From contig NZ_CP119559.1 in the NCBI RefSeq assembly GCF_029278565.1, forward strand, positions 1,798,001 to 1,862,000: 64,000 bases of DNA, read 5' to 3'. The position numbers and the translations under genes were made by a program. Below the pieces are notes generated by a model. That model was not told the origin of the DNA, made no database searches, and saw only the letters and a list, made by a program, of their open reading frames with translations. How positions within the stretch are numbered: the first letter of the stretch is position 1; each line of letters begins with the position of its first letter. The stretch is from Haloarcula halophila (GTDB lineage: Archaea; Halobacteriota; Halobacteria; Halobacteriales; Haloarculaceae). This document shows, one piece after another, positions 27,017-34,878 of this stretch.

Positions 27017-27901
27017 CTACTGGTCGGCCAACCACACCAACAGCCCCTTCTGAGCGTGGAGCCGGTTCTCCGCCTGGTCCCAGACGATTGCGTTGTCCGA
27101 CTCGACGACCTCGTCGGTGACCTCCTCGCCGCGGTGGGCGGGCAGACAGTGCATGAGCGGGCGGTCGCCAAGCAGGTCCGCCGTGACCTGGAACCCCTCG
27201 AAGTCGGCGAGTTTCGCCTCGCGGCGGTCTTCCTGGCCCATGCTGACGAAGACGTCGGTGTAGACGAGGTCGGCGTCGGCGACGGCCGCCCCCGGGTCGT
27301 GGGTCGTCTCGGGGGCGTTGTCGAAGTCGGCGGCACGCTCCAGCACGTCGTCGTCGACCTCGTACCCCTCGGGGGTGGCGACGGTGAGGTCGATCCCGGT
27401 CATGGCCGCGCCCAGGACGAACGACTGGCAGACGTTGTTGCCGTCGCCGACCCAGGCGACAGAGACGTCGAAGTCGCCGAACTGCTCGCGGATCGTCAGC
27501 AGGTCCGCCAGCGTCTGGCAGGGGTGGGCCTCGTCGGTCAACGCGTTGATCACCGGCACGTCGGCGTACGCGGCCAGTTCCTCGACGTCCGCGTGATCGA
27601 AGACGCGGGCCATCACGAAGTCGACGTAGCGCGAGAGCGCCCGGGAGGTGTCTTTGACCGGTTCGCCGTGGCCCAGGTGGATGTCGTCCGGGCCGAGGAA
27701 GACGGCGTGACCGCCCAGTTGGGTCATCCCGGTCTCGAAGGAGACGCGGGTCCGTGTCGACGGTTTCTCGAAGATCATCCCCAGCGTCTGCTGGTCGAGG
27801 GGGCTGTCGGCCCCGTCGGCTTTGATCTCGGCGGCGCGGTCGAGCACCGCGGTCAGTTCCTCGGTCGTCAGGTCGTCGACGTCGAGCAGGTGCGTGGGCA
27901 T
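27017..27901 (-). CDS. argF: Ornithine carbamoyltransferase
   Basis: 294 residues. It makes citrulline from ornithine and carbamoyl phosphate. Signatures: the carbamoyl-phosphate loop EKPSTRTRVSFETGM, LGPDDIHLGHGEPVKDTSRA, NALTDEAHPCQTLADLLT (HPCQ), VAWVGDGNNVCQS, DVFVSMGQE (ornithine-loop region) and HCLPAHRGEEVTDEV (HCLP). The ATG at 27901 starts 2 bp after the lysK stop, as last gene of the lysW operon. Length is somewhat below the usual 300-330 because the N-terminus is short. Confidence 0.95.
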   Translation of the reverse strand: MPTHLLDVDDLTTEELTAVLDRAAEIKADGADSPLDQQTLGMIFEKPSTRTRVSFETGMTQLGGHAVFLGPDDIHLGHGEPVKDTSRALSRYVDFVMARVFDHADVEELAAYADVPVINALTDEAHPCQTLADLLTIREQFGDFDVSVAWVGDGNNVCQSFVLGAAMTGIDLTVATPEGYEVDDDVLERAADFDNAPETTHDPGAAVADADLVYTDVFVSMGQEDRREAKLADFEGFQVTADLLGDRPLMHCLPAHRGEEVTDEVVESDNAIVWDQAENRLHAQKGLLVWLADQ

Positions 27902-27903
27902 GG

Positions 27904-28959
27904 TTACAGCAGGCGTTCGGTCACGTCTTCGAGGACGGCGACCGAGCGGTCGTACTCCGTGAGGTGGAGGTGTTCGTTTGGCGCGTGATCGAGGTCCGAG
28001 TCCCCCGGCCCGTAGGTGACCATCGGACAGTCCCAGGCCTGGGCGTAGATGTTCATGTCGCTGGTGCCGGTCTTGCGCAGGAGGTGGGGTTCGCCGCCGT
28101 GGTCCCGGATCGCGGCCCGGAACGCCCGGGCGACGCTGGTCCGGGGACTCTCCATCACCGGTTCGACCCAGTCGTCCCAGTTGACGGTGCCGTTTTCCAG
28201 GTAGCCGTCGGCGATCTCGCGGATCTCGTCGGTGGCGTATTCGGGCGGGACGCGCAACTGGACCTGCATGGTCGCCTCGACCGAGAGGCCGTCCGTGGAG
28301 ATGCCACCGTCGAAGTCGACGGGCTTGCAGGTGACCCGCTCGAAGACCGGGTGCCACTCGTCTTTGGCGAACTCGTCTTCGACGGCCGACCACCAGTCCA
28401 TCGCGTCTTGGATGGCGTTGTTCTCCGGGCGCGAGGAGTGGCCGGACTCGCTGGTTGCGACGTAGGTCCCGCCGAGCAGGCCGCGGTAGCCCAGCGTGAT
28501 CCCCTCCCAGCCGGAGGGTTCGCCGTTGACGACGGCGTCGGGCGCGGCGTCGCGGTCGTCGACGAGGTGCCGGCCGCCCGTGGAGTCGACTTCCTCCATG
28601 ACGACGCCGGCGAAGGAGGCCCCGGTCCGGACGGCCGTGACAGCCATCGCACAGAGCGGTCCCTTCGCGTCGACGCTCCCTCGGCCCCAGAGGACGTCAC
28701 CCTCGCTCGATTCCTCGACGCGGACCGGGATATCGCCGGGCACCGTATCGATGTGTGAGGTCAGCAGGACGCCGTCGTCGGCCGGCGCGCGGACGTTGCC
28801 GACGTCGTCGATCCAGACCTCGCGGTCGTGGGCTTCGAAGAACTCGACGAGTCGCTGGGCGGCCTCCTCCTCGTTCCGGGAGACCGACGGAGTACGGACG
28901 ACCGCTTCCAGCAGTTCCCGGGCCTCGGTGTCGACCTCGCGCGTGGCCGCTTCGCTCAT
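27904..28959 (-). CDS. lysK: [LysW]-ornithine/lysine hydrolase (ArgE/LysK)
   Basis: 351-residue M20-family metallopeptidase that releases ornithine (or lysine) from the LysW carrier. Seen: LLTSHIDTVPGDIPV (H-x-D), LWGRGSVDAKGPL (bridging Asp), AGVVMEEVDSTGG (catalytic Glu pair), NGEPSGWEGITLGYRGLLGG and LLRKTGTSDMNIY (ligand residues and substrate loop). The ATG at 28959 overlaps the argD stop as ATGA. The carrier gene lysW in the same operon and argF following make LysW-ornithine the natural substrate. Confidence 0.9.
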   Translation of the reverse strand: MSEAATREVDTEARELLEAVVRTPSVSRNEEEAAQRLVEFFEAHDREVWIDDVGNVRAPADDGVLLTSHIDTVPGDIPVRVEESSEGDVLWGRGSVDAKGPLCAMAVTAVRTGASFAGVVMEEVDSTGGRHLVDDRDAAPDAVVNGEPSGWEGITLGYRGLLGGTYVATSESGHSSRPENNAIQDAMDWWSAVEDEFAKDEWHPVFERVTCKPVDFDGGISTDGLSVEATMQVQLRVPPEYATDEIREIADGYLENGTVNWDDWVEPVMESPRTSVARAFRAAIRDHGGEPHLLRKTGTSDMNIYAQAWDCPMVTYGPGDSDLDHAPNEHLHLTEYDRSVAVLEDVTERLL

Positions 28960-30083
28960 CCGATCACCTCCGCCATGGCCTCGACGACTTCGTCGGCGTG
29001 GTCCTCGTCGATGGTCAGGGGCGGGAGCAGGCGGACGACGGTGCGGCCGGCCGGCAGCGCGAGCACCTGGTGGTGCAGGGCCAACTGTTTCAGCGCCTTG
29101 TTGGCCCCGCGGCCGACCTCGACGCCGATCATCAGGCCCTCGCCGCGGATCTCCCGGACCTCGTCGCCGATGGCCGCCTCCAGTTCTGTCTGGAGGTACT
29201 CGCCCATCACCGCCGCGTTGCCCGGCACGGAGTCCTCGATCAGCGTCGAGACGGTCGCGCCGGCGGCCGCGGAGATGACCGGGCCGCCCGAGAACGTCGA
29301 GGCGTGGGAGCCGTAGTCCTCGGCGATCCAGTCCCGACAGAGCGTCGCACCGATCGGGAAGCCGTTGCCCAGGCCCTTCGCCGAGGTGATCATGTCGGGC
29401 GTGACGGCGGCCCGCTGGGAGTTCCACAGCGCGCCGGTCCGGCCCATCCCGGTCTGGACCTCGTCGAAGGTCAGCGCCGCGCCCGCGTCCGCGGTGATCT
29501 CGCGGGCCGCGTCGAGGTAGTCGGTCGAGGCGGGATTGATCCCACCTTCTCCCTGGACCGGTTCGACGATGAACGCCGCGGTGTCCTCGTCGACGGCCTC
29601 GTCGAGCGCCTCGGCGTCGTCGTAGGGGACGAACTCCACGTCGCCCATCAGGGGCTCGTAGGGTTTCTTGTACTTGTTCTTCCAGGTCGTGGCCAGCGAC
29701 CCCATCGTGCGGCCGTGGAAGCCCTGCATCGTGGCGACGATCTTCGAGTCGCCGGTGGCCGAGCGAGCGAACTTCAGTGCCGCTTCGTTGGCCTCGGTCC
29801 CGGAGTTACAGAGCCAGGTCTTGTCGATCGGGTCGGGCGCGGTGTCGGCCAGCAGTTCGTACAGCGCCGTCCGCTGGGCGTTGGGGTACGACGCCTGGAC
29901 GTAGGTCAGTTTCTCGAACTGCTCGGTGACGGCCTCGTGGACCGCCTCGTGCCCGTGTCCCAGCGGGACACAGGCGTAGGAGGCGCCCATATCGAGGTAC
30001 TCCGTCCCGTCGTCGTCGTAGACGTAGGCGCCGTCACCGCGTTCGATCTGGATCGGTTTCTCGTTGAAGACGAATCCGGTCAC
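28956..30083 (-). CDS. argD: [LysW]-glutamate/aminoadipate semialdehyde aminotransferase
   Basis: 375-residue class-III PLP aminotransferase that makes LysW-ornithine from the semialdehyde. Signatures: YLDMGASYACVPLGHGHEAV, LCNSGTEANEAALKFAR, GFHGRTMGSLATTWK, TFDEVQTGMGRTGALW, and the Schiff-base lysine in DMITSAKGLGNGFPIGA. Start is a GTG at 30083, preceded by a strong GGAGGTGA ribosome site (about 30090-30097). The GTG overlaps by GTGA the stop of the 21-codon ORF that bridges it to argB. Confidence 0.93.
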   Translation of the reverse strand: MTGFVFNEKPIQIERGDGAYVYDDDGTEYLDMGASYACVPLGHGHEAVHEAVTEQFEKLTYVQASYPNAQRTALYELLADTAPDPIDKTWLCNSGTEANEAALKFARSATGDSKIVATMQGFHGRTMGSLATTWKNKYKKPYEPLMGDVEFVPYDDAEALDEAVDEDTAAFIVEPVQGEGGINPASTDYLDAAREITADAGAALTFDEVQTGMGRTGALWNSQRAAVTPDMITSAKGLGNGFPIGATLCRDWIAEDYGSHASTFSGGPVISAAAGATVSTLIEDSVPGNAAVMGEYLQTELEAAIGDEVREIRGEGLMIGVEVGRGANKALKQLALHHQVLALPAGRTVVRLLPPLTIDEDHADEVVEAMAEVIG

Positions 30084-30145
30084 AGCGTCTCACCTCCGGT
30101 GAGAGCCGTGCTGTCGAAACCCGTCGTGCGTGTCTCGGAAGTCAT
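30080..30145 (-). CDS. 21-residue bridging micro-ORF between argB and argD
   Basis: ATG at 30145 overlaps the argB stop as ATGA, and the TGA overlaps the argD GTG as GTGA, so the ORF fills the junction exactly. It encodes MTSETRTTGFDSTALTGGET plus Leu, and includes the GGAGGTGA Shine-Dalgarno of argD. It most likely keeps ribosomes moving from argB to argD (translational coupling); whether the peptide matters is unknown. Confidence 0.5.
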   Translation of the reverse strand: MTSETRTTGFDSTALTGGETL

Positions 30146-30987
30146 TGTTGCTCCTCAGTGTCTGAAAGTGCGCTCGCGTGGAGGTGTGTGCCGCTTCCTT
30201 CGAGGGCAGATGAGGTCGGTTCGTCGGCGTTGGCGTCGGCGACCACGACTTCGGGGGCGCCCCCGGCCAGGGCCTCCTCGGCGGCCATCACTTTCCGGCC
30301 CATGAACCCCTCGGCGGCGTCCTCCAGTGCCGCCCACTCCGCGCCGGTCTCGACGGAGTCGATCAGCGTCTCGGGGTCGTCCGGGTCCTCGTAGATGCCC
30401 GCGACGTCCGTGAGCAGGACGAGCGTCGCGTCGAGTTCGGCGGCGATGGCGGCCGCCGAGCGGTCGGCGTCGGTGTTGACGGGGATCACGTCACCGTCAT
30501 CATCGCCGGCCATCGGCGGCGCGGCCACCGGCGTGTAGTCGTCCGAAAGGAGTGATTCCAGCAGGTCGCCGTTGACCCGCTTGATCGTCCCGGAGTGGTC
30601 GCCGCGCTTGATCTTCTTCCTCCCGTCCTCGACGACCCGGACCGCCGATTTTCGGGGGCCGTAGAGGAGTTTCCCGTCCACGCCGTTGAGCCCGACGGCG
30701 TCGACGCCCTCGCTCTGGAGGCCAGCGACCAGTTGGGTGTTGAGGTGACCGAACGCCATCTCGAAGACCTCCATCGTGGCCTCGTCCGTGAACCGGCCGA
30801 CGACGCCGCTTGGCGTCTCGACGTACTCGGGCTCGATGCCGAGTCGTTCGAGCGTCTCGTCGACCTTCGTCGAGCCGCCGTGGACGACGACGACCTGCTC
30901 TCCGTCCGAAACGAGTGTTGCGACGTCGGCGAGCGCTCCAGCGGGGTCGACCGCGCGAGCGCCACCGACTTTGATAACGACAGTCAT
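30142..30987 (-). CDS. argB: [LysW]-glutamate/aminoadipate kinase
   Basis: 281-residue amino-acid kinase (ArgB/LysZ) that phosphorylates the side-chain carboxylate of LysW-bound glutamate. Seen: VVIKVGGARAVDP (ATP lysine), VVVHGGSTKVDETLERLG, SGVVGRFTD (substrate loop), VIPVNTDADRSAAAIAAEL and LLTDVAGIYEDPDDP. The C-terminal tail SALSDTEEQQ is an acidic extension. It starts 18 bp after argC, with GGAGTG (about 30994-31000) as ribosome site. Confidence 0.92.
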   Translation of the reverse strand: MTVVIKVGGARAVDPAGALADVATLVSDGEQVVVVHGGSTKVDETLERLGIEPEYVETPSGVVGRFTDEATMEVFEMAFGHLNTQLVAGLQSEGVDAVGLNGVDGKLLYGPRKSAVRVVEDGRKKIKRGDHSGTIKRVNGDLLESLLSDDYTPVAAPPMAGDDDGDVIPVNTDADRSAAAIAAELDATLVLLTDVAGIYEDPDDPETLIDSVETGAEWAALEDAAEGFMGRKVMAAEEALAGGAPEVVVADANADEPTSSALEGSGTHLHASALSDTEEQQ

Positions 30988-31005
30988 GGAAAATCACTCC
31001 AGGTG

Positions 31006-32043
31006 TTACGGTGCGCCGACGGGGTGGAGTCCCTGGAACTCCAGGCCCGCCGTCTCCTCGATGCCGAGCGCGACGTTCGCGGCGTGGACGGCCTGGCCGG
31101 CCGATCCCTTCATCATGTTGTCGATGGCCGAGAACACAACCAGGCGCTTGTTGCCGGGGTCGAGTTCGAAGCCGACCTCCGCGCGGTTGGTGCCCGCGAC
31201 GGCCTTCGGTTCCGGGTAGCGGTAGACGCCGCCACCGCCGGCGACGAGTTCGACGAACGGTTCGTCCTCGTAGCTGCCCCGGTAGGCCCCCCAGAGGTCC
31301 CCCTTCGAGACGGGGCCGTCCGGGAAGACGTGGCAGGTCGCGCTCGCGCCGCGGGTCATCTCCACCGCGTGGACCGTAAAGGAGACGTCGACGCCGAGGA
31401 ACTGCTGGATCTCGGCCTCGTGGCGGTGCCCGGTGGGCGCGTACGGGCGGACGACGCCGCTGCGCTCGGGATGTGAGGACGCCTCGCCGCCGCCGGCACC
31501 GCCCTCGCTGGAGCCGACCTTCACGTCGACGACGATCCGCTCGTCGCCCGAGAGCACGCCGTGCTCGAACAGCGGGAGCAGGCCCAGGATCGTCGCGGTG
31601 GCGTTACAGCCACCCGAGGCGATCAGGTCCGCGCCCGCGAGGTTCTCGCGGTTGAGTTCCGGCAGCGCGTACTCGCTGTCGGCGAGCAGTTCCGGGCGCG
31701 TGTGCCCGTCGTACCACTCCTCGTACTGCGCTTCCGTCTCCAGCCGGAAGTCCGCCGAGAGGTCGACGACCGTATCGGCCGCGTCCTGGAACCGGTCGAT
31801 CTGTTCCATCGAGACGCCGTGTGGCGTCGCCGCGAACAGCACGTCGACCGACGCCAACTCCTCCGGCGAGGAGAAGCGCAGCTCCGAGTGCCGGAGGTTC
31901 GGGTGCTGGTGACCGATCGTCTTGTTCTCCTTCGAGCGACTGGTCGCCTGTGTCAGTTCGAACTCGGGATGGCCGTCGAGCAGACGGAGCAGTTCCCCGC
32001 CGGTGAAGCCGGAGCCACCGACGACACTCGCCGTGTAGCTCAT
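31006..32043 (-). CDS. argC: [LysW]-glutamyl-phosphate reductase
   Basis: 345-residue NADPH-dependent reductase (ArgC/LysY) acting after ArgB. Features: ASVVGGSGFTGGELLRLL (Rossmann loop), FAATPHGVSMEQIDR, VVDLSADFRL, the catalytic Cys in IASGGCNATATILGLLP, GSSEGGAGGGEASSHPERSG, HRHEAEIQQFLG and MMKGSAGQAVHAANVALG. Its ATG overlaps the lysX stop as ATGA, so translation is coupled. Confidence 0.94.
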   Translation of the reverse strand: MSYTASVVGGSGFTGGELLRLLDGHPEFELTQATSRSKENKTIGHQHPNLRHSELRFSSPEELASVDVLFAATPHGVSMEQIDRFQDAADTVVDLSADFRLETEAQYEEWYDGHTRPELLADSEYALPELNRENLAGADLIASGGCNATATILGLLPLFEHGVLSGDERIVVDVKVGSSEGGAGGGEASSHPERSGVVRPYAPTGHRHEAEIQQFLGVDVSFTVHAVEMTRGASATCHVFPDGPVSKGDLWGAYRGSYEDEPFVELVAGGGGVYRYPEPKAVAGTNRAEVGFELDPGNKRLVVFSAIDNMMKGSAGQAVHAANVALGIEETAGLEFQGLHPVGAP

Positions 32044-32957
32044 GCCGTCACCTCCGAGCCCTGCTGGGCTTTGGTTTCCAGCCAGTCGACGACCTCCGAA
32101 GGCACGTCGACGTCGCTGACCTCGTTCAGCGCCTTGAACTCGACGGTGTGGTTGACCTCGTGGACGGTGTAATCCTCGGGTTCTCTCGGCTCGTCGCCGC
32201 TCGCGTCCTGGGTGTCGGTTTGTGACACCCCCACCTCCATCAGGTCGATCCCGAGCAGTCCGCCGCCGACGGCGTCGCTGGCCTGCTCGACGAGTTCGAG
32301 CGCGCGGTCGTCCAGTTCGAAGGTGTCGGTCTCGGCGCCCTTGGCGGCGTTAGTGAGCCAGTGGTCCGACGAGCGGACCATCGCGGCGATCGGGTCACCG
32401 TCGACGGCCAACACGCGGATGTCACGGCCGGGCTTGTCGACGAACTCCTGGACGTAGAAGATCTTGTGTTCGTAGTGACCCAGCGTCTCCTTGTGTTCGA
32501 GGATCGCCTCGGCGGCCGACCGGGAGTCGATCTTGGCCATCAGGCGGCCCCACGAACCCACGACGGGCTTGAGCACGCACGGATAGCCGAACTCCTCGAT
32601 GGACTCCAGCGCGGCGTCCTTGGTGAAGGCCACGTCCGTGTTCGGCGTCGGGACGCCGGCCTCGACGAGCGCCAGACTGTTCTTGACCTTGTCCGCACAG
32701 ACCTCAGCCACGTCGGGACCGTTGACGACCGGGACGTCGTAGGCCTCGACGAACTTCGTCGCGTAGACGCTACGTGAGGTCGCCAGACAGCGGTCGACGA
32801 CGATATCCAGGTCATCGAAGGCCTCGGGGGCCTCGCTGATGTTGAACCGCTGCTTGCGGACGTCGATCTTCTCGATTTCGTGGTCGCGCTCGCGCAGTTC
32901 CGACAGCAAGAGCTTCTCGTCGCGGCGGATACGCGAGTAGAGGAGTCCGACCTTCAT
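32040..32957 (-). CDS. lysX: LysW-glutamate/aminoadipate ligase (ATP-grasp)
   Basis: 305-residue RimK-type ATP-grasp ligase that joins glutamate (or aminoadipate) to the C-terminal Glu of LysW. Seen: N-terminal MKVGLLYSRIRRDEKLLLSE, YPCVLKPVVGSWGRLMAKID (ATP-binding), FYVQEFVDKPGRDIRVLAVDG, and the metal region LLGIDLMEV...VHEVNHTVEFKAL. An insert near 255-275 (SQTDTQDASGDEPREPED) interrupts the usual core and is acidic. The ATG at 32957 overlaps the stop of the 27-codon ORF by ATGA. Confidence 0.92.
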   Translation of the reverse strand: MKVGLLYSRIRRDEKLLLSELRERDHEIEKIDVRKQRFNISEAPEAFDDLDIVVDRCLATSRSVYATKFVEAYDVPVVNGPDVAEVCADKVKNSLALVEAGVPTPNTDVAFTKDAALESIEEFGYPCVLKPVVGSWGRLMAKIDSRSAAEAILEHKETLGHYEHKIFYVQEFVDKPGRDIRVLAVDGDPIAAMVRSSDHWLTNAAKGAETDTFELDDRALELVEQASDAVGGGLLGIDLMEVGVSQTDTQDASGDEPREPEDYTVHEVNHTVEFKALNEVSDVDVPSEVVDWLETKAQQGSEVTA

Positions 32958-33037
32958 CGTGTGTCCTCGGTGTGTTCGCGGCTCGCGGCGTCGGCCGGCG
33001 TCGCGAACGGGACAGGGGGCCACGCCGCCTCGGTCAT
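32954..33037 (-). CDS. 27-residue bridging micro-ORF between lysW and lysX
   Basis: Its ATG overlaps the lysW stop (TGATG) and its TGA overlaps the lysX ATG (ATGA), filling the gap exactly. It encodes MTEAAWPPVPFATPADAASR plus seven more residues (EHTEDTR). Only a weak GAGGA precedes lysX, so reading through this ORF would help ribosomes reach lysX. I recognise no family and cannot say whether the peptide is used. Confidence 0.5.
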   Translation of the reverse strand: MTEAAWPPVPFATPADAASREHTEDTR

Positions 33038-33201
33038 CACTCGCCCCAGTCCTCTTCGAGTTCGGGTGCGCTGTCGAGTTCGACCGGCTCCGTATCGATG
33101 ACTTCGAGCTCGGCACCACAGGTAGCACAGTCGACGATCTCTCCGACTTCGAGGTTGTCGTGCAGGGAGACCTCCGCCCCACACTCGATGCAGTCTGCCA
33201 T
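33037..33201 (-). CDS. lysW: LysW/ArgW amino-group carrier protein
   Basis: 54-residue carrier. It has the zinc ribbon C4-x2-C7 (DCIECG) and C25-x2-C28 (DCATCG) and ends in EEDWGE, the conserved tail whose terminal Glu receives the substrate. Its substrates are carried through LysX, ArgC, ArgB, ArgD and LysK encoded next to it. GTGTTTAAGT around 33228-33236 on the minus strand is a TATA element placing transcription start near 33203, so the mRNA is nearly leaderless. The acidic body gives an electrostatic surface for the enzymes. Confidence 0.96.
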   Translation of the reverse strand: MADCIECGAEVSLHDNLEVGEIVDCATCGAELEVIDTEPVELDSAPELEEDWGE

Positions 33202-33362
33202 TGTAGCTCACTCTCGGACAGCGACCCACTTAAACACTTCGAACCTGTCAGCAAAAAATAGTAACTGCACTACGCGCTAACGGTGTTTCGGTCGGTGATA
33301 CGCGACGTGACTGATACCTATATCAGAATTATGGTATAATTTCCCCTGCCGGGGGTCGTCGT
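33202..33362 (-). promoter_or_regulatory. lysW operon promoter with palindrome
   Basis: Between argH and lysW. TATA-like TTTAAG at about 33229-33235 on the minus strand is followed by a transcription start predicted near 33203. A perfect palindrome CTGATA-CCTA-TATCAG lies at 33311-33326 within AT-rich sequence, a candidate operator for arginine- or lysine-responsive control. Short gap, no gene. Confidence 0.55.
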
Positions 33363-34874
33363 TCAGGCATATCGTTCGACCTCCGTCAGCAGGCGATCGG
33401 TCGCCTGTTCGACTGTCGTCCGGTGGTCGCCGACTGCCTCGGTGTCGACGGCAAGTTGCTCCTCGGCGGTCGAGAGCTGGCCGGCGATTGCCGACGGGGC
33501 TGGCCCCCCACGGGAGTCCCGCATCCCGACGCTTTCCGTCGGATCGAGGGCCGATTCGACGGCCGTGCGGTCGACGTACTCCGACAGCGGCGCGTCGAGT
33601 ACGTCTTCGGCGACGGCCGCGATGGCGTCGTAGTCCGGGGCGTCCTCGTCGGGATCGAGACCGGCCGCGGCCTCGGCGACGATCTCGTGGGCGGTCCGGA
33701 ACGGGACCCCGGCCATCGCCAGCAGGTCCGCGACGCCCGTCGCCGTCGCGAAGCCCTCGGTCGCGGCGGCTTCCAGCCGATCGGCGGGCCACTCGGCCGT
33801 CGCGACGGCGCCCGCGGCGACCTCGACGCTCTCGGTCACGCTGTCGATAGCGTCCCAGGCGTGCCGGCCGGCCCGCTGGAGGTCGCGGTTGTACGCACGC
33901 GGCTGGCCCTTGAGGTTGGTCAACAGGCCGTTCAGTCCCGCGACGGCGTCGCCGGTGCGGCCCCGGACCAGTTCCAGCGTGTCGGGGTTCTTCTTCTGGG
34001 GCATGATCGAACTCGTCGAGGCGTAGTCGTCGTCGAGTTCGACGTGATCCTTGCTCGCCATCACGACGATATCTTCGGCCAACTGTGAGAGCGTCGTCGC
34101 CAGCCCCGCGACCGCGCCGGTCACCTCGACGAGGAAGTCCCGCGCCGAGGCGGCGTCCATCGAGTTCTCCACGACGCCCTCGAACCCGAGCAGTGCCGCC
34201 GTCCGGTCACGGTCGACGTCGAAGGGCGTCCCGGCGAAGGCTGCGGCCCCCAGTGGATTTTGGTTCACGCGTGCGTATGCGTCGAGCAACCGTCCGGTGT
34301 CGCGCTGGAGCGCCTGTTCGTAGGACAACACCCAGTGGGCGACCGTCGTCGGCTGGGCGGGCTGGAGGTGCGTATAGCCCGGCATCACCGTCTCGTCGTG
34401 GTCGCGGGCGACGGCGAGCAGTTGCTCGCGGGCACCCACGACCGCCGAGAGCAGTTCCAGCAGATCCTCGCGCAACCGGTAGCGGATGCAGGCCGCCACC
34501 TCGTCGTTGCGCGAGCGGGCGGTGTGCATCTTCCCGCCTTCGGGACCGACGCGGTCGATGACCGCGCTCTCGATAGCCTCGTGGACGTCCTCGCCGTCGG
34601 GGAGAGCGGCGTGGCCGGCCGATTCGATCTCCGCCAGTGCCGAGAGGATCTCGCCGGCGGTGTCGCGGTCGACGATCCCCCGTTCGGTCAGCATCACGAC
34701 GTGTGCGCGGTCGACAGCCAGGTCGGCCGGGAAGATGCGCTCGTCGTCGGAAAGCGAGGAGAGGAACGACCGGGCGGGGCCGCCCGCGAAGCGGTCGCGG
34801 CGGACGACCGTCTCCTCGTCGGCGCCGTCCGCGTTCCCCGAGGCCGCTCCGGTCTCGCGCTCCTCCTCGCTCAT
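33363..34874 (-). CDS. argH: Argininosuccinate lyase
   Basis: 503 residues. It cleaves argininosuccinate to arginine and fumarate. Family features: RSRNDEVAACIRYRLRE (substrate-binding HTARSRND), YTHLQPAQPTTVAHWVLSYE, NQNPLGAAAFAGTPFDVDR and the catalytic loop SIMPQKKNPDTLELVRGRTG (signature GSSxMPxKxNP variant TSSIMPQKKNP). An N-terminal acidic stretch (SEEERETGAASGNADGADEE) is a haloarchaeal extension. It starts 4 bp after the argG stop. Confidence 0.95.
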   Translation of the reverse strand: MSEEERETGAASGNADGADEETVVRRDRFAGGPARSFLSSLSDDERIFPADLAVDRAHVVMLTERGIVDRDTAGEILSALAEIESAGHAALPDGEDVHEAIESAVIDRVGPEGGKMHTARSRNDEVAACIRYRLREDLLELLSAVVGAREQLLAVARDHDETVMPGYTHLQPAQPTTVAHWVLSYEQALQRDTGRLLDAYARVNQNPLGAAAFAGTPFDVDRDRTAALLGFEGVVENSMDAASARDFLVEVTGAVAGLATTLSQLAEDIVVMASKDHVELDDDYASTSSIMPQKKNPDTLELVRGRTGDAVAGLNGLLTNLKGQPRAYNRDLQRAGRHAWDAIDSVTESVEVAAGAVATAEWPADRLEAAATEGFATATGVADLLAMAGVPFRTAHEIVAEAAAGLDPDEDAPDYDAIAAVAEDVLDAPLSEYVDRTAVESALDPTESVGMRDSRGGPAPSAIAGQLSTAEEQLAVDTEAVGDHRTTVEQATDRLLTEVERYA

Positions 34875-34878
34875 CGGG

